Assembly (NCBI RefSeq): GCF_024168045.1
Contig: NZ_CP100126.1
Span: 637,501 to 701,500, forward strand
Reading direction: 5' to 3'
Source: Dorea longicatena
Lineage (GTDB): Bacteria; Bacillota; Clostridia; Lachnospirales; Lachnospiraceae
Length of the DNA: 64,000 bases
In this document: one piece after another, positions 1 to 6,926 of the stretch
How the letters are laid out: every line of letters starts with the position of its first letter
How positions within the stretch are numbered: position 1 is the stretch's first letter
Program-made: the position numbers and the translations under genes
Notes under the pieces: generated by a model
Database searches by the model: none
What the model saw: the letters and a program-made list of their open reading frames with translations, nothing else
What the model was told of the DNA's origin: nothing

Positions 1-2
1 CA

Positions 3-41
3 GGAGATGAGCTTTTCGCAATTGATATCTACGAAGCGTAA
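3..41 (+). CDS. 3' end of an upstream gene (partial)
   Basis: An open frame enters from the left edge and stops at a TAA, giving the tail GDELFAIDIYEA. It lies 31 bases upstream of a PRD antiterminator gene, a position often held by a sugar PTS gene, and GDELF-like text is seen in PTS EIIA domains. The fragment is too short to assign a function, so the PTS idea is inference only. Confidence 0.3.
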   Translation, partial: GDELFAIDIYEA

Positions 42-72
42 AAGAATGTAATGTGGAGATACAAGTGGGGAT

Positions 73-918
73 ATGATGTACAGGATAGAGAAAGTTTTAA
101 ATCATAATACCGTAATAGCCATCCATCAGGACGATCATAAAGAAGTCCTGATCATGGGAAAGGGAGTAGGATTCGGCAGAAAAGTTGCAGAAAGAATCAA
201 AGTAAGGCCAGAAGACCGTTTATATTCTCTCCAAAAATATAAAGAGCGGGGCGGGGCAAAAGAAATCGTAAAGTCTATCGCACCGGAATTTCTGGAACTG
301 ACGAATGCTGTGCTCAACGAGGCTGAAAAGGTATTTGGGAAGATTGACCGTATGGTACTATTCCCACTTGCAGACCATATTGCATTTGCAGTAAAACGTA
401 TTCAGAATCATGAGCAGATCAGTAATCCGCTCACAGAAGACATCCGTGTGTTATTTCATATGGAATTCAAGGTGGCGGAAAGTATCCGGCCTCTTTTGAA
501 AAAGCAGTTTCAGATCGATATAGAAGACGACGAGATCGGATATGTGGCACTTCATATCCATTCGGCAATAGAAGATGAGAAAGTATCACAGGCAATGCAG
601 ATGGCAAGATCTGTCAGGGAATGCATCAGTATGGTAGAAGAAGCGATCGGAAAACCGATCGATATTGCATCATTATCTTACAACCGTCTGATGAATCATA
701 TCCGTTATATGGTGGCAAGAGCCTTGAGCGGTGAGAAGCTGAAGGTGAATATGAACGACTATATGGAAGTGAAATTCCCGGAATCTTTTGGGATGGCACA
801 AGTCATCTGCGACCGGGTAGGTACGAGTCTGGGAGTAAAGCTGGAAGAAGTAGAGACAGGATATCTGGCAATGCATATTGAAAGAGTTGCCAATGACGAA
901 CGTGAAATAGAAGAATAG
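73..918 (+). CDS. PRD-containing transcription antiterminator (LicT/GlcT/BglG family)
   Basis: An RNA-binding antiterminator that, in this family, stabilises an antiterminator hairpin in the leader of a sugar PTS operon when its PRD domains are correctly phosphorylated. Residues 1-56 fit the CAT RNA-binding domain. Two PRD domains follow, with candidate phospho-histidines at H102, H161/H163, H209 and H268. The length of 281 aa is normal for the family. A GTGGGG ribosome site precedes two adjacent ATG codons, and either could be used. No target RNA hairpin is visible after the gene, so the target is probably left of the window. The sugar specificity cannot be told from sequence. Confidence 0.9.
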   Translation: MMYRIEKVLNHNTVIAIHQDDHKEVLIMGKGVGFGRKVAERIKVRPEDRLYSLQKYKERGGAKEIVKSIAPEFLELTNAVLNEAEKVFGKIDRMVLFPLADHIAFAVKRIQNHEQISNPLTEDIRVLFHMEFKVAESIRPLLKKQFQIDIEDDEIGYVALHIHSAIEDEKVSQAMQMARSVRECISMVEEAIGKPIDIASLSYNRLMNHIRYMVARALSGEKLKVNMNDYMEVKFPESFGMAQVICDRVGTSLGVKLEEVETGYLAMHIERVANDEREIEE

Positions 919-995
919 TACACTTCGGAAAAAAGGCGGAAAATACACAAAAATAATTTTTTTTGAAAAAAATAAAAAAAAATTCAAAAAAACAC

Positions 996-1024
996 TTGCA
1001 AAAGATATTGCGTTATGATATTAT
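996..1024 (+). promoter_or_regulatory. Promoter of the tRNA array
   Basis: TTGCAA, a 17-base spacer and TATTAT lie about 50 bases upstream of the first tRNA, after a very A-rich stretch (about 955-995) that could act as an UP element. The preceding 80 bases after the antiterminator hold no gene. Confidence 0.6.
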
Positions 1025-1075
1025 AAATCTCGGTCACGCAAGAGGAATAAAAACACGAAACAGTGACTGAGATAT

Positions 1076-1147
1076 GGCTCCATGGTCAAGCGGTTAAGAC
1101 ATCGCCCTTTCACGGCGGTAACACGGGTTCGATTCCCGTTGGAGTCA
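1076..1147 (+). tRNA. tRNA-Glu (TTC)
   Basis: A 72-base cloverleaf with acceptor stem GGCTCCA / TGGAGTC, anticodon loop CTTTCAC (anticodon TTC) and T-arm GGTTCGATTCC. CCA is not encoded. First of six tRNAs in one array. Confidence 0.96.
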
Positions 1148-1170
1148 TTACCTAAGTAATTAGGTAAAAT

Positions 1171-1243
1171 GCCGATGTGGCTCAATTGGCAGAGCAGCTG
1201 ATTTGTAATCAGCAGGTTATCGGTTCGAGTCCGATCATCGGCT
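1171..1243 (+). tRNA. tRNA-Thr (TGT)
   Basis: Acceptor stem GCCGATG / CATCGGC, anticodon loop TTTGTAA (TGT) and T-arm GGTTCGAGTCC. CCA is not encoded. Confidence 0.96.
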
Positions 1244-1269
1244 TAGTCCTTACGGGACTTAAAGATTTT

Positions 1270-1343
1270 GGACCTTTAGCTCAGTTGGTTAGAGCAATCG
1301 GCTCATAACCGATCGGTCCTGGGTTCGAGTCCCCGAAGGTCCA
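1270..1343 (+). tRNA. tRNA-Met (CAT)
   Basis: Acceptor stem GGACCTT / AAGGTCC and anticodon loop CTCATAA (CAT). A fully paired first acceptor base pair argues against initiator tRNA. An elongator Met is most likely, although a lysidine-modified Ile tRNA also reads as CAT. Confidence 0.92.
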
Positions 1344-1349
1344 TGAAAT

Positions 1350-1423
1350 GGCCCAGTGGCTCAGTTGGTTAGAGCGCCGCCCTGTCACGGCGGAGGTCGA
1401 GAGTTCGAGTCTCTTCTGGGTCG
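1350..1423 (+). tRNA. tRNA-Asp (GTC)
   Basis: Acceptor stem GGCCCAG / CTGGGTC, anticodon loop CTGTCAC (GTC), discriminator G. Only six bases separate it from tRNA-Met, so both come from one transcript. Confidence 0.96.
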
Positions 1424-1467
1424 CTTGCTTGTCACTTTTAGTGAGCAGGCGATAAACAATTAAATAT

Positions 1468-1540
1468 GGGATCATAGCTCAGCTGGGAGAGCATCTGCCT
1501 TACAAGCAGAGGGTCATAGGTTCGAGCCCTATTGGTCCCA
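1468..1540 (+). tRNA. tRNA-Val (TAC)
   Basis: Acceptor stem GGGATCA / TGGTCCC with one G-T pair and anticodon loop CTTACAA (TAC). CCA is not encoded. The 112 bases to the next tRNA contain short inverted repeats (GATGCTTCGCATC, CTCCTTCGGAG) and no gene. Confidence 0.95.
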
Positions 1541-1652
1541 TTTCGTGATAGTAAGTTATCACGATTTGCAAGTAGTGTAATCACGAAATGTGACGCGATG
1601 CTTCGCATCGATGCACACAACTCCTTCGGAGTTGGCGCGATTCATCTTGTAT

Positions 1653-1738
1653 GCCGCAGTGGCGGAACTGGCAGACGCACAGGACTTAAAATCCTGCGGG
1701 ACTAACCTCTCGTACCGGTTCGATTCCGGTCTGCGGCA
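1653..1738 (+). tRNA. tRNA-Leu (TAA)
   Basis: An 86-base type II tRNA with a long variable arm, acceptor stem GCCGCAG / CTGCGGC and anticodon TAA. It is the last tRNA of the array and borders the integrase remnant, so its 3' end is a candidate attachment site. Confidence 0.95.
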
Positions 1739-1749
1739 TTAGGTTGAGG

Positions 1750-1787
1750 TGCCTCAAACCCTTATAATTATAGGGTTTGAGGCACTT
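1750..1787 (+). terminator. Terminator of the tRNA array
   Basis: GTGCCTCAAACCCT and its exact complement AGGGTTTGAGGCAC enclose a 9-base loop and are followed by TTTTTG. The strong symmetry means it could also stop transcription of the opposing integrase gene. Confidence 0.9.
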
Positions 1788-1839
1788 TTTGTTTTACATA
1801 AAAAGTTGTACAAAGTTGTACAGGCAGTATTTACAGGGC

Positions 1840-2754
1840 TTAGGCCAGTATTCGGGCCATTTCTGTTGAGTCTCGTTCGGTAGTACGTTGTCCGATGTAG
1901 TGCTGGGTCATCGCAAGATTCGAATGTCCCAAGAGTGGCTGGATGTCAATTGCTTTTACACCAGCATCAAAAAGCATCGAGGCGTTGGTAAAGCGGATTT
2001 TATGGCTGGAAAGATATGTAATCCCCAGTTCACCGCAATATTTCTTTAAACGCCGGTTAAACGTATCTGTAGTAAGCGGCCGTCCCTCGTGCATGAATAC
2101 AAGCTTTCCATTTGGATTAAGCTCTTTCATTTTTCTCAGAATATTAATTCCAGCTTCTGGAAGTTCTTCGGTACGTATACTGTAAAAGGGATTGCCTTTT
2201 GGATCCTTTAAGACACGATGAGGATGACTGAAAGTCATATCCTCTTGTAACGTACGTTCTTCTACCAATTGCTGCTTGATTGTGATAATATTTTCGTTCT
2301 CCGTATCCCAAGTTAATCCTTTGATTTCTCCGACTCGAAAAATTCCATAAAACGCGAATTGAATTGCAAGTGTGTAGGCATCTTGCTCTAAAGTCTTTAG
2401 ATAAGACAGTAGCATAGCACGTTCTTCTACTGTGTAAGCTTTTTTTGAAGCATTTGGCAATTTGAACTTTAATGTGTTGCAAGGAAGATCGGTAATAGGA
2501 CTAAATGTAATAATTTCATTTAGCACAGCATGACGAAAGATGCCATTTAGTACAGACTTACGGTTGTTAAAGTCCTTTCTGGTAATCTTTCCGTTTCCGG
2601 TCCAAATTTGAAATAATTTCATTACATGTACTGGTTTGATCTCTGCAATTTGCATTCTTGCTAATTCTGTATCTGCAATGAATCGGTTCCAAATTCCGAT
2701 GTCCTCTTCAATCGTTTTCTGAGATACGATTTGGGTTTCTGCACGATGCTGCAC
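1840..2754 (-). pseudogene. Tyrosine recombinase/integrase, N-terminally truncated
   Basis: Tn916/phage-type integrase that would catalyse site-specific strand exchange at an attachment site. The catalytic set is present: R140 in FRVGE, H251/R254 in HKIRF, H277 in LLGHSN and nucleophile Y286 in QHYIG. The frame starts with GTG (MQHRAET) and continues upstream without an ATG through text resembling a core-binding domain start (TLEDIYKQW) to a TGA near 2820. The usual N-terminal arm-binding domain is therefore missing. The junction coincides with a transposase fragment starting on the other strand. Its stop lies about 100 bases from tRNA-Leu, as for an integrase next to its att site. The core may fold, but normal function is doubtful. 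Confidence 0.75.
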
Positions 2755-2807
2755 CCACTGCTTGTAGATATCTTCTAATGTGTTATTGAAGTAGTAATCA
2801 TAAAGGC

Positions 2808-3626
2808 ATGTCTTCTTTCATAAGTGATTTGATCTTAGAGAACAAAGGAACGTTCGAAAATAAGCGCTCTTGTGACATGAATGCCTATGGTGTGTATGGA
2901 AAAACAGTGCAAAGGACTTTATTTGAAGGCGATGAAAAAAAGAGATACATTCATATTTATCATAGTATTTCAAAAGATGCTGATGAACGGGAGCATTTTG
3001 AAAACGCACTGAGAGAGCGGACAGCTTTGCTGATGTCACATCAGAATGAAACAGTAGAGTTCGGTTCAGCTTACGAAAAATACTTTTATCTTCACTACGA
3101 TAAAGATGGCGTGTTTTTATATCCGGAAGAAAAAACAACTGTGACAGAACGGGAAATATCATTATGCGGATACTTTGTTATTATTACATCCGAAAGGATG
3201 ACCGCAAAGGAAGCACTGCATCTTTATAAGAGCCGTGATGTATCTGAGAAATTTTTTGCCTCTGATAAATCATTCCTTGGAAACAAGAGCATGCGTTCAC
3301 ATACAAACGAAGGAGTTGAGGGAAGGATTTTTACACAATTCATCGCACTGATAATCCGAAACAAAATTTATACTGCATTACAGGAAGAGAACGAAAAACT
3401 TGAGAAGAAACAGAATTATATGACAGTTCCGGCAGCAGTCGGGGAACTTGAGAAGATTGAAATGACACGCCAGACGGATAATGTATACCGGCTGGACCAT
3501 GCTGTAACAGCAAAGCAGAAAAAAATCTTAAAGGCTTTTGGGATGAATGAAGGAAACATTACTTATCGAGCCGGAGAGATCAGTAATACACTTAAGAAAT
3601 CAAACATTCAGAAAGAAAGGCGGTAA
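2808..3626 (+). pseudogene. IS1634-type (IS4-like) transposase, 3' fragment
   Basis: C-terminal part of a DDE transposase: phrases such as GYFVIITSERMTAKEAL, LGNKSMRSH, ALIIRNKIY and NVYRLDHAVTA are typical of the end of IS1634-family enzymes. Those proteins run to about 500-600 aa, while only 272 aa remain here. The N-terminal catalytic aspartates are gone, so it should be inactive. The apparent start (ATG 2808) is just the first Met in the retained frame. Its 5' edge meets the truncated 5' edge of the integrase head to head, so one rearrangement near 2.8 kb probably clipped both. Confidence 0.7.
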
Positions 3627-3628
3627 AT

Positions 3629-3856
3629 ATGGCACGTGAAATAAACGCAGAACTACTGGACACTAAAATTGAAAAAGCACAGCAGGATCTGGTGAAAGCA
3701 AAGCATCGGTATGATGCTGCGGCAGCAACATTAAAAGATTTATTGGATAAGAGGGATGCACTTCGCCAGAAAAAGTTATTGGATGCTATAGCACAGAGTG
3801 GACGGAGCTATGAAGAAATCATGCAGTACCTGCACAGTAAATCTGAAGAGGCGTGA
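3629..3856 (+). CDS. Small coiled-coil hypothetical protein
   Basis: A 75-aa charged protein. Residues 10-50 read as a heptad-rich helix (LDTKIEKAQQDLVKAKHRYD) and the end (GRSYEEIMQYL) resembles a short helical module. It starts two bases after the transposase fragment stop, with AAAGGCGG before the ATG, so it was probably cotranscribed with it. I do not recognise the family; a similar small protein often accompanies mobile elements. Function unknown. Confidence 0.55.
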   Translation: MAREINAELLDTKIEKAQQDLVKAKHRYDAAAATLKDLLDKRDALRQKKLLDAIAQSGRSYEEIMQYLHSKSEEA

Positions 3857-3860
3857 TCAA

Positions 3861-4139
3861 ATGTTAACGGAATACTATTTTGCAGTCAGGTATGGAGATA
3901 TCATTATTCTTCTCTATCATGAAGATATGATGTCTGTATGGGAATTATTATTTAAGAACAGCCAGAAGGAAAAGGCATTGAAAAGATTTTTAGAATACTG
4001 CTACATGATAGATGTAAAAGTAGCATTCGAAGGTTTGAAAGGAGAAAAAACCAAAGGGTTAAAGGCAACTCTTAAATTTGCGAAAGAACATGATATGTGT
4101 ATGACTGAAGCACAGATTCAAGGTGCCAATAACATGTAA
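3861..4139 (+). CDS. Hypothetical protein linked to the mobile-element scar
   Basis: A 92-aa protein starting MLTEYYFAVRYGD. The ATG at 3861 follows GAGG at suitable spacing and sits four bases after the preceding stop, so the two genes look like one unit. It is mostly helical with basic runs (KGEKTKGLKATLKF) and has no signal peptide or membrane segment. No family recognised. It may be cargo or an accessory gene of the decayed element. Confidence 0.45.
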   Translation: MLTEYYFAVRYGDIIILLYHEDMMSVWELLFKNSQKEKALKRFLEYCYMIDVKVAFEGLKGEKTKGLKATLKFAKEHDMCMTEAQIQGANNM

Positions 4140-4140
4140 A

Positions 4141-4185
4141 TTTCCAGCCCGAGATGCTTTTAGGGCTATTCCAGGCTGGAAATTA
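4141..4185. repeat. Inverted repeat after the mobile-element genes
   Basis: TTTCCAGCC and GGCTGGAAA form 9-base arms about 26 bases apart, just after the last scar gene. There is no T-run, so it is not a standard terminator. It could be an element end or a structured 3' UTR. Confidence 0.45.
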
Positions 4186-4265
4186 AGGTATATGAAGATT
4201 CATGTGTAATACCTCCTCACCCCTTATTATATCATACAATAACAGAAAATAACATATATAAAAAA

Positions 4266-4293
4266 TTGACATAAAAAAAGCAGGTTTTATAAG
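4266..4293 (+). promoter_or_regulatory. Promoter of a candidate small RNA
   Basis: TTGACA, a 16-base spacer and TATAAG form a near-consensus sigma-A promoter with no protein gene for the next 370 bases. A GCAGG/CCTGC hairpin overlaps the -10 region. Confidence 0.55.
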
Positions 4294-4299
4294 GCCTGC

Positions 4300-4462
4300 A
4301 AGTACTTTTTACATTATTCAACTGTCAAACTCCCGTGTTACGGGAAGATATGGTTCTGATCCTAGTGGGATCTAATAAAGCGTTAGAAGCATTATAAGAA
4401 AAGTTTTTATGGAAAAATATTATGTATATGAGGCGGTTCAGTAAAAAGACCGCCTCATTTTT
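4300..4462 (+). ncRNA. Candidate structured small RNA
   Basis: About 160 bases bounded by a strong promoter and a clear terminator. Inside are hairpin CCCGT-GTT-ACGGG (4332-4344) and hairpin GATCC-N5-GGATC (4358-4372). The terminator is GAGGCGGT / ACCGCCTC (4430-4456) followed by a T-run. No open frame with a ribosome site is present. I do not recognise the RNA family. It could instead be the decayed leader of a lost gene. Confidence 0.4.
4430..4462 (+). terminator. Terminator of the candidate small RNA
   Basis: An 8-bp stem (GAGGCGGT / ACCGCCTC), 11-base loop and T-rich tail ATTTTTT. Confidence 0.8.
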
Positions 4463-4587
4463 TATAACACTATCTTTTGATAAAAGCAATATTTGCAGTA
4501 AATGTAGCTCGAATATATTAGCTAGATTTGTGAATTTTAAAACTCGAATTTATGATATATACAAATGGTAAAAAAAGAAATAAAATA

Positions 4588-4612
4588 AGCGTATAATGCT
4601 ATTTTTGAGCGT
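4588..4612 (+). promoter_or_regulatory. Operator 1 of the nan island (paired AGCGT boxes)
   Basis: Two AGCGT boxes start 20 bases apart (4588 and 4608) with an inverted AATGCT between them. About 26 of 31 positions around this site match a second site at 6782-6806. The boxes flank -10-like text (TGCTATTTT) and there is no good -35, which suits an activator-dependent promoter. The AraC regulator encoded between the two sites is the obvious candidate binder. Confidence 0.6.
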
Positions 4613-4677
4613 TCTCTCTGTTTCGCAGAAATGATTTTCTATTTATAATTGATATACATACAGAGAGGAGAAAGCAG

Positions 4678-5388
4678 ATGATTTCGACAAATGAAGGGTA
4701 TACAAGATTAGAATATTTTTCAGAGGATGTTGCCGCAGACAAAAATAGAAAAGAGTTTGATATAAAAAATCATACATTGTGTTATACAAATCAGAGACCG
4801 GACTTCTTGTTTATTGGAGACTCTATCACAGAATATTGGGAATTAAATGCATACTTTAGGAACTCTGATCAATTGATTATAAATAGAGGAATTGCAGGGG
4901 ATACGACAAAATATTTAAAAAAAAGATTTTATGTTGATGCGGTTCAACTTAAACCAAAATATTGTATTTTAGGAATTGGGATTAACGATTCGATAGAATT
5001 GGAAGGTGATTATTGGAAAAAACTCGAACCGGTACCCTACAGTGAAAAATTGAAAATAGTTAAAAGTAATATAATTGAAATTATACAACAAGCTAAAAAG
5101 GAAAAAATAATGTTAATTTTAACGTCGTTGTTACCAATCAATATTCCTATATTACGATATGAAAGAGACAGAAAAATGTATATAAAAGAACTAAATGAAT
5201 GGCTCATGGAAATGGCAAAGATGAATAATTTAATTTTTGTAAATTATTATGCTACAATGACATTTCCAGGTACAGATAAATTACTTGATGGAATTACATA
5301 CGATGGTTTACATCCAAATGCTAAAGGATATCAAATTATGGCAACTGTATTAAAAAATACTTTGAAAAAAAATGGAATTAGAATCTGA
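4678..5388 (+). CDS. SGNH/GDSL-family esterase, probable sialic-acid O-acetylesterase
   Basis: A cytoplasmic 236-aa SGNH hydrolase with no signal peptide. Block I is GDSITEYW (nucleophile Ser), block II RGIAGDTT, block III GIND and block V DGLHPN with the catalytic Asp/His. In this family these give the Ser-His-Asp triad and oxyanion hole. GAGGAGAAAG precedes the ATG. It is the first gene after operator 1 and lies 13 bases from nanQ, so de-O-acetylation of imported sialic acid is the likely role. That substrate is inferred from context; the fold call is firm. Confidence 0.85.
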   Translation: MISTNEGYTRLEYFSEDVAADKNRKEFDIKNHTLCYTNQRPDFLFIGDSITEYWELNAYFRNSDQLIINRGIAGDTTKYLKKRFYVDAVQLKPKYCILGIGINDSIELEGDYWKKLEPVPYSEKLKIVKSNIIEIIQQAKKEKIMLILTSLLPINIPILRYERDRKMYIKELNEWLMEMAKMNNLIFVNYYATMTFPGTDKLLDGITYDGLHPNAKGYQIMATVLKNTLKKNGIRI

Positions 5389-5401
5389 AAGGAGAAGAAA
5401 C

Positions 5402-5857
5402 ATGATATTTGATTCAATAAGTAATAAGGAAAATTATAAGGAAGAAAAAGAAATCTATCAGACATTAAATTTTTTGGAAAAGTTAAAAAAATGGGATGAT
5501 GTAGAATCGAATGCGATTATACAGAAGGATTGGATTTCGGCGAATCCAGTTTCATTTTTGTCCAAAGATGAAAGCGAATGCATGTATGAAGCACATCGAA
5601 AACATATTGATGTACATTATATCATGGAAGGAATTGAAAAAATTGCGACAGCAGATGTAAAGAATCTTCAAGAAAAAGTTCCGTTTGATAAGGATAAAGA
5701 TATTGGATTTTATGAAGGGTGCGAATCAGGTAGTTATCTTTTAAAAACAGGAGATTTTATGGTTTGTTTTCCGAGTGACGCACATAAAGTAGGTATGATG
5801 AATACTGTTCCAGGAATGGTAAAAAAAGTCGTAGTCAAAATTAGAGTGGAAGAATAA
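5402..5857 (+). CDS. nanQ: YhcH/YjgK/YiaL family protein, probable sialic-acid anomerase NanQ
   Basis: A 151-aa cupin-type protein of the YhcH family. Known members (NanQ) speed interconversion of sialic-acid anomers and ring forms for the aldolase. Conserved-looking text includes HRKHIDVHYIMEG, DIGFYEG and FMVCFPSDAHKVG, carrying likely metal-binding His, Glu and Asp residues. The start at 5402 is chosen because AAAGGAGAAGAAAC precedes it; the same frame is open 30 bases further up, inside the esterase gene. It ends just before a strong hairpin. Confidence 0.85.
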   Translation: MIFDSISNKENYKEEKEIYQTLNFLEKLKKWDDVESNAIIQKDWISANPVSFLSKDESECMYEAHRKHIDVHYIMEGIEKIATADVKNLQEKVPFDKDKDIGFYEGCESGSYLLKTGDFMVCFPSDAHKVGMMNTVPGMVKKVVVKIRVEE

Positions 5858-5868
5858 TGGTATGAAGA

Positions 5869-5905
5869 ACAGCTGTAAGTAAGAAAAGAACTTATGGCTG
5901 TTTTT
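5869..5905 (+). terminator. Terminator between nanQ and the AraC gene
   Basis: A 12-bp stem with two G-U pairs (ACAGCTGTAAGT / ACTTATGGCTGT), 9-base loop and TTTTT. Some readthrough could still feed the AraC gene, as no separate promoter is evident. Confidence 0.8.
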
Positions 5906-5927
5906 GCTTATAGGAGAAATGAGTGAA

Positions 5928-6776
5928 ATGTCAGTTATTGATAATATACGATTAACATTTTTATATATTGAATTTTATTCAATGGGAAAAACCTGGGTAT
6001 ATCCAGAATCTTATATTCCTTATAATATATTTCGATATATTGTAAAAGGAAAGGCTGAATTTTGTATTGACGGGGAAGAAATTATTGTAAAGGAAAACCA
6101 GATAGTATATATTCCACAAGGATGTAGAATGTCATGCAGAGCATTAAGTGAATCATTTGAGTTTTATAGTCTTCGTTTTACAACTTCTGTATTTTATGAA
6201 GGTGAAGATGTTTTGAAAGAGTATTATGGAATACCAAGAATTATTGAAAATGAAGGTGAGGATTATTATTTTAAAGAGATTTGCAAATGGGTGAAAAAAG
6301 ATTCCTGGGTAAAAAAATGTTTTGTGAGAGGATATCTGGATCTTTTAATTGGTACTCTGTCAATGCGAGTAAATAAATTTGATAAAAATACAGGAAAGGT
6401 TACGGAAAAAAATGAAAACCCAGTGCTTAAAATTGCAAAAAGGAAAGAGCAGATTGACTCAAGAGTGCAATTGGTAGCAGACTATGTTGTGCTTCATCCA
6501 AGAGAAAAATATACACCTCAAAAGATGGCAGAAATGGTTGAATTAAGCAAACAAAGATTCAGCAGTTTGTTTAAGGCTAATATGGGGAAAAGTCCGATGG
6601 AATATGTGAGAGAAATTCGACTTACTACAGCAGCGAGAGCATTACTTGTGAGCAATAAAAATATTAACGATATTGCATATGAATGCGGATATGAAGATGC
6701 AAATTATTTTATTAGAGAATTTAAATCGGCCTTTGGATTTACGCCAAATCAATATAGAAAGATAGCGAGAGAATAA
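5928..6776 (+). CDS. AraC-family transcriptional regulator of the nan island
   Basis: A 282-aa one-component regulator. Residues about 20-100 form a cupin-like sensor (CIDGEEIIVKENQIVYIPQGC). Two helix-turn-helix motifs occupy the last 100 residues (QKMAEMVELSKQRFSSLFK and INDIAYECGYEDANYFIREF), ending in the usual FTPNQYRK. The start at 5928 is preferred: AGGAGA ends 10 bases upstream, whereas the in-frame ATG at 5919 is too close to it. The gene sits between two near-identical operator sites at the esterase and binding-protein promoters. It is probably the sialic-acid-responsive activator of both units; the effector is inferred. Confidence 0.85.
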   Translation: MSVIDNIRLTFLYIEFYSMGKTWVYPESYIPYNIFRYIVKGKAEFCIDGEEIIVKENQIVYIPQGCRMSCRALSESFEFYSLRFTTSVFYEGEDVLKEYYGIPRIIENEGEDYYFKEICKWVKKDSWVKKCFVRGYLDLLIGTLSMRVNKFDKNTGKVTEKNENPVLKIAKRKEQIDSRVQLVADYVVLHPREKYTPQKMAEMVELSKQRFSSLFKANMGKSPMEYVREIRLTTAARALLVSNKNINDIAYECGYEDANYFIREFKSAFGFTPNQYRKIARE

Positions 6777-6781
6777 AAATG

Positions 6782-6806
6782 AGCGTTAAATGCTATTATT
6801 AAGCGT
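6782..6806 (+). promoter_or_regulatory. Operator 2 of the nan island (paired AGCGT boxes)
   Basis: The second copy of the paired site: AGCGT at 6782 and 6802, same 20-base period, flanking an extended -10 (TGC TATTAT, 6791-6799). The -35 position (GAATAA) is poor. It lies 120 bases upstream of the binding-protein gene and starts five bases after the AraC stop codon. Confidence 0.6.
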
Positions 6807-6926
6807 GCACTTAGTAGATATGCATAAAAATAAAGGATAAAATGGAACCATAGTAAACAAATTGATGTGGCCGCATTGAATAAGAGAAACAAGTCAATAG
6901 AAAAATAAATAGAAGAGGAAGAGCTT

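Noticed and set aside
1281..1620. Minus-strand open frames of 60-64 codons across the tRNA array
   Set aside because: They lie wholly over tRNA genes and have no ribosome sites.
4140..4680. Duplicate of the tRNA-Leu 3' end as a right attachment site
   Set aside because: No match to the T-arm/acceptor sequence of tRNA-Leu was visible between 4.1 and 4.7 kb or near 15.8 kb.
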